A stretch of DNA of 17,758 nt from Actinospica sp035712985. GTDB taxonomy: Bacteria > Actinomycetota > Actinomycetes > Streptomycetales > Catenulisporaceae. Where the stretch lies: positions 1 to 17,758 of the forward strand of contig DASTAE010000370.1 of NCBI GenBank assembly GCA_035712985.1. The letters run 5' to 3'. Positions within the stretch are counted from its first letter, which is position 1; every line of letters starts with the position of its first letter. This document shows, piece after piece, positions 1 through 8,819 of this stretch. A model generated the notes under the pieces. It ran no database searches. It was given only the letters and a program-made list of their open reading frames with translations, and was not told where the DNA came from. The position numbers and the translations under genes are program-made.

Positions 1-966
1 CCCGCCGACGACTCGCCGTTCCCCGAGTTCCTGGCGATGCCGTACGTGCGCTCCTCGGTGCTGCGCTACGGCGAGAACCCGCACCAGGGCGCGGCGCTCT
101 ACCTCGCGCAGAACAGCGCGGGGACGCTCGCCGAGGCCGAGCAGCTGCACGGCAAGGAGATGTCCTTCAACAACTACGTGGACTCCGACGCCGCGCTGCG
201 TGCCGCGTACGACTTCGAAGAGCCCTGCGTCGCCATCATGAAGCACGCGAACCCCTGCGGTATCGCGGTCTCCGGCGTGGACATCGCCGACGCGCACCGC
301 AAGGCGCACGCCTGCGACCCGGTCTCTGCGTTCGGCGGCGTCATCGCCGTGAACCGGCCGGTCAGCGTGGAGATGGCCCGGCAGGTCGCCGAGGTGTTCA
401 CCGAGGTCCTGATCGCCCCGGAGTACGAGGACGGCGCGGTCGAGATCCTGGCGGCCAGGAAGAACATCCGCCTGCTGCGCACCCCGGCGCGGGCCCGGCG
501 GCACGTCGAGTTCCGGCAGATCTGCGGCGGCCTGCTCGTGCAGCAGGGCGACCTCTACCAGGCCCCCGGCGACGCGCCCGAGGCCTGGACGCTGGCGGCG
601 GGGCAGGCGGCGTCCCCCGAGGTGCTGGCCGACCTGGCCTTCGCCTGGCGGGCGGTCCGCGCGGTCAAGTCCAACGCGATCCTGCTGGCCGGCGGCCAGG
701 CCTCGGTCGGCGTCGGGATGGGCCAGGTCAACCGGGTCGACTCGGCCAGGCTCGCGGTGGCCAGGGCCGGCGAGCGCGCCGCGGGCTCGGTCGTCGCCTC
801 GGACGCCTACTTCCCCTTCGCCGACGGCCTGCAGGTGCTGATCGACGCCGGCGTGCGCGCCGTCGTCCAGCCCGGCGGCTCGGTCCGCGACGCCGACTCG
901 ATCGCGGCGGCCGAGGCGGCCGGCGTGACGATGTACCTGACCGGCACCCGGCACTTCGCGCACTGA
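1..966 (+). CDS. purH: Bifunctional AICAR transformylase/IMP cyclohydrolase, C-terminal part (5' end outside window)
   Basis: Catalyses the last two steps of IMP synthesis: 10-formyl-THF-dependent formylation of AICAR, then ring closure. The frame is open from base 1, so the gene begins upstream; 321 residues are visible. They cover the end of the cyclohydrolase/linker part and the whole transformylase domain. Family signatures are RYGENPHQGA near the start, KEMSFNNYVDSDAA, the catalytic Lys-His in IMKHANPCGIA (codons at 241-246), CDPVSAFGGVIAVN, VKSNAILLAGG, GMGQVNRVDSARLA, SDAYFPFADG and the C-terminal GTRHFAH. The ATG at 37 is internal and not the real start. The gene ends 13 bases before a very strong hairpin (979-1030) shared with the convergent DUF4190 gene. 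The folate-dependent folD lies nearby. Nothing is broken in the visible part, so identification is secure. Confidence 0.97.
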   Translation, partial: PADDSPFPEFLAMPYVRSSVLRYGENPHQGAALYLAQNSAGTLAEAEQLHGKEMSFNNYVDSDAALRAAYDFEEPCVAIMKHANPCGIAVSGVDIADAHRKAHACDPVSAFGGVIAVNRPVSVEMARQVAEVFTEVLIAPEYEDGAVEILAARKNIRLLRTPARARRHVEFRQICGGLLVQQGDLYQAPGDAPEAWTLAAGQAASPEVLADLAFAWRAVRAVKSNAILLAGGQASVGVGMGQVNRVDSARLAVARAGERAAGSVVASDAYFPFADGLQVLIDAGVRAVVQPGGSVRDADSIAAAEAAGVTMYLTGTRHFAH

Positions 967-978
967 CGCCGAACGCGA

Positions 979-1030
979 GGCGGCCCCGGCTCTCGATCGT
1001 GATCACCGATCACCGAGAGCCGGGGCCGCC
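979..1030. terminator. Bidirectional terminator between purH and the DUF4190 gene
   Basis: A perfect 17-bp stem is formed by GGCGGCCCCGGCTCTCG at 979-995 and its complement at 1014-1030. Inside the apparent 18-base loop, GTGATC (999-1004) pairs with GATCAC (1008-1013) around a three-base loop, giving a 23-bp compound hairpin with only a three-base bulge (996-998). It lies between two convergent genes. No U-tract follows, which is common in high-GC actinobacteria. It probably stops transcription from both sides. Confidence 0.9.
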
Positions 1031-1052
1031 CCGCCTGGTGCGACGTCCGTCG

Positions 1053-1532
1053 CTAGAGCTTCAGGTTGTGCTTGATGCAGTCGTTGTAGGCCGTGGTGTC
1101 GTTCTTGTCGATCGACTTGCACGCGTTCGTCGCGTGCACCGCGGCCACCGTCACCAGGCCCCCGCCCACGATGCCCAGCACGCTCAGAATGATCCCGGCG
1201 ATGCCGAGCCCGCGCTTGAGGTTCTTCCGCGAGGCGCCCGCGATGCCGATGATCCCGAGGACCAGGCCGACGATGCCGACGATCGACCCGAAAAAGCCGA
1301 CGAAGATCAGCGGAAGCGAGACGATGCCGAGGATCAGCGAGGCGATGGAGAGCTTGCTGTTACGCGGCGGGCCGTACGGCTGGCCCGGAACGCCGTAGCC
1401 CGGGGCGCCCTCGCCGTAACCGCCCCCGAGCGGCGGAGCGGACGGGTACTGCTGCTGCGGGTACTGCGGGAACTGCGACGGGTTCTGCCCCTGCTCCGGC
1501 TCCTGCGGCTGTTGCCCCCACTGCTCGGACAC
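1053..1532 (-). CDS. DUF4190-type small membrane protein with Pro/Gln-rich N-terminus
   Basis: A 159-residue protein. Residues 1-57 are low complexity, rich in Gln, Pro, Gly and Tyr, and probably cytoplasmic. Residues about 60-132 are the hydrophobic DUF4190 core (KLSIASLILGI, then two or three membrane helices with a basic SRKNLKRGLGIAG turn). The short tail carries Cys138 and Cys152, which could form a disulphide if extracellular. Start choice: GTG at 1532 has GGTGAGGA just upstream, and the family-like sequence begins there; the frame stays open much further upstream only as a shadow of folD. The gene is divergent from folD across a 96-base gap and convergent with purH. The molecular role of DUF4190 proteins is not established, so no function is assigned. 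Confidence 0.85.
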   Translation of the reverse strand: MSEQWGQQPQEPEQGQNPSQFPQYPQQQYPSAPPLGGGYGEGAPGYGVPGQPYGPPRNSKLSIASLILGIVSLPLIFVGFFGSIVGIVGLVLGIIGIAGASRKNLKRGLGIAGIILSVLGIVGGGLVTVAAVHATNACKSIDKNDTTAYNDCIKHNLKL

Positions 1533-1628
1533 CTGATCCTCACCCTTCGAATGCTGAAGACTTATCGTTTCAACCCTGGCTGTCGGCTGATCACCGATTG
1601 AGCGTAGAGCAAATGCGAGGATGACACC

Positions 1629-2483
1629 ATGACAGCGACCGTGCTGGACGGCTGGGCCACCGCCAAGGAGATCCGCGCGGACCTGAGCGCCCGCGTGGAC
1701 CGGCTCAAGGCGCGCGGCGTGACCCCCGGCCTCGGCACGATCCTCGTCGGCGAGGACCCAGGCTCGCACGCCTATGTCTCGATGAAGCATCGGGATAGTG
1801 CCCTCATCGGCATCGACTCCATCGACAGACGCCTCCCCGCGACCGCGACGCAGGCAGAGGTCGAGGCCGCCGTCCGCGACCTCAACGAGGACAAGTCCTG
1901 CCACGCCTACCTCGTCCAACTCCCACTCCCCAAGGGCCTGGACGAGTACAGGGTGCTGGAGCGGGTGGACCAGTCCAAGGACGCCGACGGCCTGCACCCC
2001 CTCAGCCTCGGCAAGCTGCTGCTCGGCGAGCCCACCCCGCTCCCGTGCACCCCGTGGGGCTGCGTGGTCCTCCTCCGCCGCTTCGGCGTGCAACTGGACG
2101 GGGCCGACGTCGTGGTGATCGGCAGGGGCACGACCGTAGGCCGACCGCTGGGCCTGATCCTGAGCCGCAAGAGCGAGAACGCCACGGTCACGCTCTGCCA
2201 CACGGGCACCCGCGACCTGGCGGCACACGTCCGCCGCGCGGACATCGTCGTAGCCGCGGCAGGCGTGCCCCACATGATCACCCCCGACATGGTCAAGCCC
2301 GGCGCGGCCGTCCTGGACGTCGGGGTATCCCACGTGGACGGCAAGCTCACCGGCGACGTCCACCCCGACGTAGCCGAGGTCGCCGGCCTCCTGTCCCCGA
2401 ACCCGGGCGGCGTAGGCCCGATGACGCGGGCGCTGCTCCTGACGAATGTGGTGGAGGCGGCGGAGCGGGCGGTCGGGGGTTAG
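1629..2483 (+). CDS. folD: Methylenetetrahydrofolate dehydrogenase / methenyltetrahydrofolate cyclohydrolase
   Basis: A 284-residue cytosolic enzyme interconverting 5,10-methylene-, 5,10-methenyl- and 10-formyl-tetrahydrofolate, the last being the donor used by PurH. Visible signatures are YVSMK (Tyr49 and catalytic Lys53 of the YxxxK motif), VQLPLP at 96-101, KDADGLHP at 117-124 (usual form KDVDGFHP), the dinucleotide-binding GRGTTVGRP at 165-173, CHTGTRDL, and PGGVGPMT at 259-266. KHRD after the catalytic lysine is, as I recall, the form seen in actinobacterial FolD. Length is normal. ATG 1629 has GAGG eight bases upstream. No obvious terminator follows, so some read-through into the ABM gene 90 bases downstream is possible. 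Identification is secure. Confidence 0.97.
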   Translation: MTATVLDGWATAKEIRADLSARVDRLKARGVTPGLGTILVGEDPGSHAYVSMKHRDSALIGIDSIDRRLPATATQAEVEAAVRDLNEDKSCHAYLVQLPLPKGLDEYRVLERVDQSKDADGLHPLSLGKLLLGEPTPLPCTPWGCVVLLRRFGVQLDGADVVVIGRGTTVGRPLGLILSRKSENATVTLCHTGTRDLAAHVRRADIVVAAAGVPHMITPDMVKPGAAVLDVGVSHVDGKLTGDVHPDVAEVAGLLSPNPGGVGPMTRALLLTNVVEAAERAVGG

Positions 2484-2538
2484 CGGGTCGGCATGAGGAA
2501 ATGCGGGCCCACGGCGCTACGCGTGGCGAGGCAGGGGG

Positions 2539-2573
2539 CTGACGTCACGTCGGCGGCCTGCTTGAATCGATGC
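2539..2573 (+). promoter_or_regulatory. Putative promoter giving a leaderless ABM-gene transcript
   Basis: CTGACG (2539-2544, -35-like) is separated by exactly 17 bases from TTGAAT (2562-2567, -10-like). The ATG at 2574 is seven bases after the -10, the usual transcription-start distance. No Shine-Dalgarno precedes that ATG, which fits a leaderless message. Inferred from spacing and sequence only. Confidence 0.45.
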
Positions 2574-2927
2574 ATGGGGAAATCAACAATTCTGACCGCA
2601 GCGCGGTTCACCGTGGACGAGGACCAGCGGGCGGAGTTCGAAACCGCCATCGCGGAGCTCACAGCACGGGCCGAGCGCGAGGCGGGGACGCTGATGTATC
2701 GCTTCTACCGAGGTGACGCGGGGCAGTACTCGGTCATCGAAGAGTACGAGGACGCTGCGGCGGTGCTCGCTCACCAGGCGGCCAACGAGGACTTGTTGGC
2801 GCGTGTCGACGCGTGCACCGACAAGATCGCCTTGGACGTACACGGCCCTGTCGGACCCGTCATCCGCGAGTGGGCCCGCCGCACTCGGAACGTGACTCTC
2901 TACGAAGAGCCGGTTCTCCAGAGCTGA
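2574..2927 (+). CDS. Antibiotic biosynthesis monooxygenase (ABM)-fold domain protein
   Basis: A 117-residue single-domain protein. The N-terminal strand (ILTAARFTVDEDQRAEF), a helix with ELTARAEREAG, the strand TLMYRFYRGDAGQYSVIEEYEDAAAVLAHQ and a second helix follow the ferredoxin-like ABM layout seen in YgiN-type quinol monooxygenases and related small dimeric proteins. The domain ends near residue 90; the last 27 residues are a family-atypical tail. The substrate cannot be read from sequence, and many ABM members are not oxygenases. ATG 2574 was chosen because the domain begins there and a promoter with leaderless spacing precedes it; an in-frame ATG at 2493 would add 27 poorly conserved-looking residues. 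TTG and GTT codons are more frequent than in neighbours, hinting at a separate history. Convergent with glgB. Confidence 0.75.
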   Translation: MGKSTILTAARFTVDEDQRAEFETAIAELTARAEREAGTLMYRFYRGDAGQYSVIEEYEDAAAVLAHQAANEDLLARVDACTDKIALDVHGPVGPVIREWARRTRNVTLYEEPVLQS

Positions 2928-2966
2928 GGCCGACCGCCCACCCATGAGCAGAGCGGACGGTCGGCC
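2928..2966. terminator. Hairpin between the convergent ABM and glgB genes
   Basis: GGCCGACCG (2928-2936) pairs with CGGTCGGCC (2958-2966) in a 9-bp GC-rich stem with a 21-base loop. It begins immediately after the ABM stop codon and lies 22 bases from the glgB stop. A short AAAAA run (2974-2978) lies on the glgB side of the stem. Probably a bidirectional terminator. Confidence 0.65.
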
Positions 2967-2988
2967 CCAACCAAAAACGAACCACGAC

Positions 2989-5217
2989 CTACTCGGCCCC
3001 CGGCTCCAGCCACAGAACGCCCAGCGGGGGCAGCCGCAGCACCGCGTGGGCCGGCTGGCCCCACATGGGCTCGTCGACGGCGTGGACGCGGCCCATGTTG
3101 CCTACGCCGCTGCCGCCGTAGGACTCGGCGTCGGTGTTGAGCACCTCGTTCCAGACCGCTGCGCGGTCGTGCGGGAGGGGGAGGGGGAGACGGAAGTCCT
3201 CCCACGGCGAGCCGGCGAAGTTGGCTACGCAGACGAGCGGGGTGCCGTCCTCGGACCAGCGGGCGAAGGCGAAGACGTTGTGGTCGGCGTCGTCCGATGA
3301 CAGCCAGGTGAAGCCGGCCGGGGAGAAGTCCTGCTGCCAGAGGGCGGGGCGCTCCTTGTAGGCGGCGTTCAGGTCCTGGACCGTCTTGAAGACGCCGCGG
3401 TGCTCGGCGTGGTCCAGCAGCCACCAGTCGAGGCCGTGCTGTTCGGACCACTCGTCGCTCTGGGCGAACTCTCCTCCGGAGAACAGCAGTTGCTTGCCGG
3501 GGTGCGCCCACATGTAGGCGAGCAGGGCCCTGAGGTTGGCGAACTGCTGCCAGCGGTCGCCGGGCATCTTGTTCAGCAGGCTGCGCTTGCCGTGCACGAC
3601 CTCGTCGTGGCTGAGCGGGAGGATGAAGTTCTCGGTGAAGGCGTAGACCAGGGAGAACGTCATGCGGTGGTGGTGGTACCTGCGGTTGATGGGCTCCTCG
3701 CCGATGTAGCCGAGGGTGTCGTGCATCCAGCCCATGGTCCACTTGAAGCCGAAGCCCAGGCCGTCCTGGTCCGTCGGCTTGGTGACGCCGGGCCACGCGG
3801 TGGACTCCTCGGCGAACATCAGCACGCCGGGGACGCGCTTGAAGACGGTGGCGGTGAGTTCCTGCAGGAAGGACACCGCCTCCAGGTTCTCGCGTCCGCC
3901 GAAGGCGTTGGGGTGCCAGGAGCCCGCGGGGCGGGAGTAGTCGAGGTAGAGCATCGAGGCCACGGCGTCCACGCGCAGGCCGTCGATGTGCATCTGCTCG
4001 CACCAGTAGAGCGCGGAGGCGAGCAGGAAGTTGCGGACCTCGCGGCGGCCGAAGTCGAAGACGAGGGTTCCCCAGTCGGGGTGCTCGCCGCGCCAGGGGT
4101 CGGGGTGCTCGTACAGGTTGGTGCCGTCGAACTGCGCGAGGGCCCAGGAGTCCTTGGGGAAGTGGGCGGGGACCCAGTCCACGATGACGCCGATGCCCGC
4201 CGCGTGCAGCGCGTCGATGAGGGCCCGGAAGTCGTCCGGGCCGCCGAGGCGCGCGGTCGGCGCGAAGTAGGAGGAGACCTGGTAGCCCCAGGAGCCGCCG
4301 AAGGGGTGCTCGGTGGGCGGGAGGAACTCGACGTGGGTGAAGCCCAGTTCGGTGAGGTATGCGGGGAGCTCCTCGGCGAGTCCGCGGTAGGTCAGCCCGG
4401 GGCGCCACGAGGCCAGGTGCAGTTCGTAGACGGACTGCGGCTCGCGGTACGGGTCGGACTCGGCGCGGCGCTTGAGCCACTCCTCGTCGTTCCACTCGTA
4501 GCGGGAATCGCTGATCACCGACGCGGTGTCCGGCGGGACCTCGGTCTGCTGCGCCAGCGGGTCGGCCTTCTGCCGCCAGACGCCGTCGCGGCCGAGGATC
4601 TCGTACTTGTACCGCTGACCGGCGCCGATGCCGGGCACGAACAGTTCCCACACGCCGCTGGAGCCCAGCGAGCGCATCGGGTAGCCGGTGCCGTCCCAGT
4701 AGTTGAAGTCGCCGATCACGCGCACGCCCTGCGCGTTCGGCGCCCAGACGGCGAAGCCGGTGCCCTCGACCGCGGCGCCGTCGGGGGCGGTCGCCGTGCG
4801 CACGTGCGCGCCGAGCACCTCCCACAGCTGCTCGTGCCTGCCCTCGCCGATCAGGTGCAGGTCGACCTCGCCGGGCAGCGGCAGGAAGCGGTAGGCGTCC
4901 TCCTGCTCCACGACCGATTCGCCGTAGTCCACGACCAGCGTGTACGACTCGTCGGGCCGACCGGGCACGACGCCCGCGAACAGGCTCTCGCCCTGGTCGT
5001 GCAGTGCGTACTCGCCGTCGGCCTGCCGCACCCGCACGCCCTCGGCGAAGGGCCGCAGCACCCTGATGACACGGGCCGCCTCACCCGCCGGATGCGCGCC
5101 GAGCAGGGCGTGCGGATCGTGGCACGCGCCGCCGAGCAGGCCGTCGAGTTCGGCTCCCGCGGGGCGCTCGGCCGGGGCCGCGGTCCCGGCAGTGGCATCG
5201 AGGGCCGCCGGGCTCAT
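2989..5217 (-). CDS. glgB: 1,4-alpha-glucan branching enzyme (GH13)
   Basis: A 742-residue cytosolic enzyme that cuts alpha-1,4 glucan chains and re-attaches them as alpha-1,6 branches in glycogen synthesis. Order: Ala/Pro-rich leader (1-22), extra N-terminal module (about 30-110), CBM48 module with FAVWAPNAQGVRVIGDFNYW (about 135-235), GH13 barrel, and C-terminal beta domain. The triad is visible as Asp417 (DGLRVDAVAS), Glu470 (FAEEST) and Asp538 (SHDEVVHGK). Its spacings of 53 and 68 residues equal those I recall for E. coli GlgB (D405/E458/D526). ATG 5217 is preceded by GGGAG at good distance; the longer open frame upstream is chance. No other glycogen or maltose-pathway gene (treS, mak, glgE) is adjacent here. 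Identification is secure. Confidence 0.97.
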   Translation of the reverse strand: MSPAALDATAGTAAPAERPAGAELDGLLGGACHDPHALLGAHPAGEAARVIRVLRPFAEGVRVRQADGEYALHDQGESLFAGVVPGRPDESYTLVVDYGESVVEQEDAYRFLPLPGEVDLHLIGEGRHEQLWEVLGAHVRTATAPDGAAVEGTGFAVWAPNAQGVRVIGDFNYWDGTGYPMRSLGSSGVWELFVPGIGAGQRYKYEILGRDGVWRQKADPLAQQTEVPPDTASVISDSRYEWNDEEWLKRRAESDPYREPQSVYELHLASWRPGLTYRGLAEELPAYLTELGFTHVEFLPPTEHPFGGSWGYQVSSYFAPTARLGGPDDFRALIDALHAAGIGVIVDWVPAHFPKDSWALAQFDGTNLYEHPDPWRGEHPDWGTLVFDFGRREVRNFLLASALYWCEQMHIDGLRVDAVASMLYLDYSRPAGSWHPNAFGGRENLEAVSFLQELTATVFKRVPGVLMFAEESTAWPGVTKPTDQDGLGFGFKWTMGWMHDTLGYIGEEPINRRYHHHRMTFSLVYAFTENFILPLSHDEVVHGKRSLLNKMPGDRWQQFANLRALLAYMWAHPGKQLLFSGGEFAQSDEWSEQHGLDWWLLDHAEHRGVFKTVQDLNAAYKERPALWQQDFSPAGFTWLSSDDADHNVFAFARWSEDGTPLVCVANFAGSPWEDFRLPLPLPHDRAAVWNEVLNTDAESYGGSGVGNMGRVHAVDEPMWGQPAHAVLRLPPLGVLWLEPGAE

Positions 5218-5260
5218 CTTCTGTTCTCCCGTCACCTTCCCCAGGTTGCCATGTTCGCCC

Positions 5261-5266
5261 AAGCTA
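5261..5266 (-). promoter_or_regulatory. Possible -10 element for glgB
   Basis: On the minus strand TAGCTT fits TANNNT and would place the transcription start near 5254, giving a leader of roughly 37 bases that contains the GGGAG ribosome site. No convincing -35 is visible, so this is tentative. Confidence 0.3.
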
Positions 5267-5307
5267 CGGGAGGCCGGGACGTGACATTCGGCACACGGCG
5301 TGGCGGA

Positions 5308-5330
5308 CGGGCGGCCTCGGCACCCGCCCG
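5308..5330 (-). terminator. Weak hairpin downstream of the Cys-cluster gene
   Basis: CGGGCGG (5308-5314) and CCGCCCG (5324-5330) form a 7-bp all-GC stem with a 9-base loop, 13 bases after the stop codon of the 5343-5618 gene. It could terminate that gene before glgB, but in such GC-rich DNA a stem this short could be chance. Confidence 0.35.
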
Positions 5331-5342
5331 CCCGACGCGGTG

Positions 5343-5618
5343 TCAGGAGCGTTTCCTGGTGGCCACGGCCCGGCGGATCAGCTCGTCGAGCAGACCGGAC
5401 TTCGCGTCCCTGACCAGCTCCTTGAGCTGCTCCACGGACATCTGCACGCGCTGGCCGAAGTCGTCGGCGAGCACGATCCGGCGCGGCTGGTCGGCCGTCG
5501 GGTCGAGGAAGAGCTCGGGGCAGCCGCAGTTGCAGTCGCCGCAGAAGACCCGGATCGAGCAGAGCCCGGGATTGTGGGTGGACTTGAGCTGTACGGGTGA
5601 ACGCTGTTCGGGGACCAC
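5343..5618 (-). CDS. Small cysteine-cluster protein of unknown function
   Basis: A 91-residue protein that I do not recognise as a named family. Five cysteines sit within 14 residues (Cys20, 26, 29, 31, 33; core CSIRVFCGDCNCGCPEL). This is followed by an acidic, beta-like stretch (FLDPTADQPRRIVLADDFGQRVQMS), then a predicted helix (VEQLKELVRDAKSGLLDELIRRAV) and a basic ATRKRS tail. No signal peptide or membrane segment is visible, so it should be cytoplasmic. The cysteine spacing suggests Zn2+ or Fe-S binding, which is inference. Start GTG 5618 has GAGG seven bases upstream. It lies 125 bases upstream of glgB on the same strand and 169 bases downstream of the LapA-domain gene. A RiPP precursor seems less likely because the cysteines are N-terminal and the C-terminus is helical and charged. 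Confidence 0.7.
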   Translation of the reverse strand: MVPEQRSPVQLKSTHNPGLCSIRVFCGDCNCGCPELFLDPTADQPRRIVLADDFGQRVQMSVEQLKELVRDAKSGLLDELIRRAVATRKRS

Positions 5619-5787
5619 GGAAGCACCTCACCAGACGTCGACACACTGCGTGGGTACCGGGCCTGCCCGCCGGTTCTCACCACCGTAGATCCCGAAACGG
5701 CGCCCGGCCACGGAGCATACGGCGCCCTCCGTCCGCCGCCGGAGCCTTCCGCGCCTGCGCCCGCGCGCCGCGCGCCGTGGCGCGCCG

Positions 5788-6066
5788 CTACCTGCGCTCG
5801 CCCTTGCGCCGACGGCGACCGGTCAGGAAGCCGACGAGCGCACCGGCCACGAAGGTCAGCAGCAGCACCAGCCACAGCCGCGCGCTCACGTACGTCACCC
5901 ACAGGTGGATCCGGACACGCGAGTTGTTGGCGATGATGAACCAGACCGCCGCGATCGTGATGATGCCGCCGATGAAGACCTTGGGCGTGGCCAGTCGCGC
6001 GGCCAGCCGCGACCGTTCCTTCCGCTCCGGCTCCGGCGCGCCGACCGGCGGGATGTTCGCACTCAT
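5788..6066 (-). CDS. LapA-domain (DUF1049) membrane protein
   Basis: A 92-residue inner-membrane protein. A charged N-terminal tail (1-28) is followed by a first membrane helix (about 30-47) ending in the family signature IIANNSRVRIHLW, a short outside loop, a second helix (about 62-83) with FVAGALVGFLTG, and a strongly basic tail RRRRKGERR, which anchors that end in the cytoplasm. In enteric bacteria LapA acts with LapB in controlling lipopolysaccharide synthesis; a Gram-positive actinobacterium has no LPS, so the role here is unknown. ATG 6066 is preceded by GAGGAGG at ideal distance. Divergent from the DUF3017 gene across 99 bases. Confidence 0.85.
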   Translation of the reverse strand: MSANIPPVGAPEPERKERSRLAARLATPKVFIGGIITIAAVWFIIANNSRVRIHLWVTYVSARLWLVLLLTFVAGALVGFLTGRRRRKGERR

Positions 6067-6088
6067 GTGTGCCTCCTCGTCGCTGGCA

Positions 6089-6094
6089 AGCATA
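6089..6094 (-). promoter_or_regulatory. Possible -10 element for the LapA-domain gene
   Basis: TATGCT on the minus strand fits TANNNT. A start near 6082 would give a leader of about 16 bases that carries the GAGGAGG ribosome site. No clear -35 is seen. Confidence 0.35.
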
Positions 6095-6165
6095 AGGGCC
6101 CGATGAACCGTCCGCCTTTCGAACCGCGGTCCGCACGAGCCCGCGAAGCGTGGTTCCATGGAGGT

Positions 6166-6426
6166 ATGGACGTACGGCGTGAGTGGCCCTTCGCCACCGT
6201 GTTCGCGGTGGCCCTCGCCGCAGTGGCGCTGATCGCGCTCGGCAACCTGCAGCACGGGGTGCTCATCCTGGGCTGCTCGCTGCTGCTCGGTTCCGGCCTG
6301 CGCTTCGCGCTGCCCACCCCGCGTGCCGGGCTGCTGGCGATCCGCGGCCGCGGCGTGGACGTGGTCACCATGGGCCTGCTCGGCCTGGTGATGCTGATCC
6401 TCTCGGTCGTGCCGCTGACCAGCTAG
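6166..6426 (+). CDS. DUF3017 small membrane protein
   Basis: An 86-residue protein with three hydrophobic helices (about 8-26, 31-47 and 65-83). It opens with REWPFATV and carries LLAIRGRGVDVVTMGLLGLVM, a pattern matching the actinobacterial DUF3017 family, which I recall sitting between folD and mdh in Streptomyces. Function is unknown; it should be an integral membrane protein. The start is uncertain. GGAGG at 6160-6164 is only one base from ATG 6166, too close for normal use. An in-frame ATG at 6103 has AGGG just upstream and would add 21 residues of Arg/Pro/Ala-rich sequence, plausible because relatives I recall have a hydrophilic N-terminal extension. Convergent with icd through a strong hairpin. 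Confidence 0.8.
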   Translation: MDVRREWPFATVFAVALAAVALIALGNLQHGVLILGCSLLLGSGLRFALPTPRAGLLAIRGRGVDVVTMGLLGLVMLILSVVPLTS

Positions 6427-6438
6427 GTCTCCCCAAGC

Positions 6439-6484
6439 GAACAGCCCTCGACCCGGGTCCGCACACCCGGGTCGAGGGCCGTTC
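6439..6484. terminator. Bidirectional terminator between the DUF3017 gene and icd
   Basis: A perfect 15-bp stem is formed by GCCCTCGACCCGGGT (6444-6458) and ACCCGGGTCGAGGGC (6465-6479) with a six-base loop. After one mismatch it extends by GAAC/GTTC (6439-6442 with 6481-6484). It is placed between two convergent genes. Confidence 0.9.
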
Positions 6485-6514
6485 TCGAAAGCGCCTAGTG
6501 CTACGTCGCGCGAG

Positions 6515-8733
<2,219 letters not shown>

Positions 8734-8737
<4 letters not shown>

Positions 8738-8781
8738 CGGGTGCTCCGCTCGGACTGAGGACTTTGCCATTTTCTCGACAT
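8734..8781 (-). other. Possible 15-codon leader ORF overlapping the icd start
   Basis: On the minus strand an ATG at 8781-8779, with GAGG seven bases upstream, opens a 15-codon frame (MSRKWQSP to ERSTR). Its TGA (8736-8734) overlaps the icd GTG in a GTGA four-base overlap. If translated it would couple to icd. The overlapping candidate -10 (8783-8788) would start transcription downstream of this ATG, so the two readings exclude each other unless another promoter is used. It may be chance. Confidence 0.3.
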
Positions 8782-8782
8782 C

Positions 8783-8788
8783 AAGATA
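8783..8788 (-). promoter_or_regulatory. Possible -10 element for icd
   Basis: TATCTT on the minus strand is the best TANNNT match in the 82-base gap between the SARP stop and icd. It would place the start near 8776 and give a leader of about 40 bases that includes the GGAG ribosome site. The upstream GC-rich stretch has no recognisable -35. Confidence 0.35.
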
Positions 8789-8819
8789 CCTCAGTCCCGG
8801 GGCCCCGGCGTACCCGGCC

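Noticed and set aside
1000..1598. TGATCACCGAT present both in the purH terminator loop (1000-1010) and upstream of folD (1588-1598)
   Set aside because: An 11-base exact repeat is expected many times by chance in a window of this length, and no further similarity flanks it.
1533..2363. N-terminal extension of the DUF4190 frame across folD
   Set aside because: The extension is the antisense of folD. The DUF4190-type sequence and ribosome site place the start at 1532.
5232..5252. Six-codon ORF (MATWGR) in the glgB leader on the minus strand
   Set aside because: Very short, no ribosome site, no overlap with the glgB start; fits chance.
5343..5618. Cys-cluster protein as a RiPP or lanthipeptide precursor
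   Set aside because: The cysteines are N-terminal rather than in a C-terminal core, the rest is charged and helical, and no modification enzyme gene is nearby.
3400..5688. A 762-codon open frame on the plus strand opposite glgB
   Set aside because: Low-complexity Val/Gly/Ala/Glu product spanning glgB, its upstream gap and the Cys-cluster gene. glgB has an intact catalytic triad on the minus strand.
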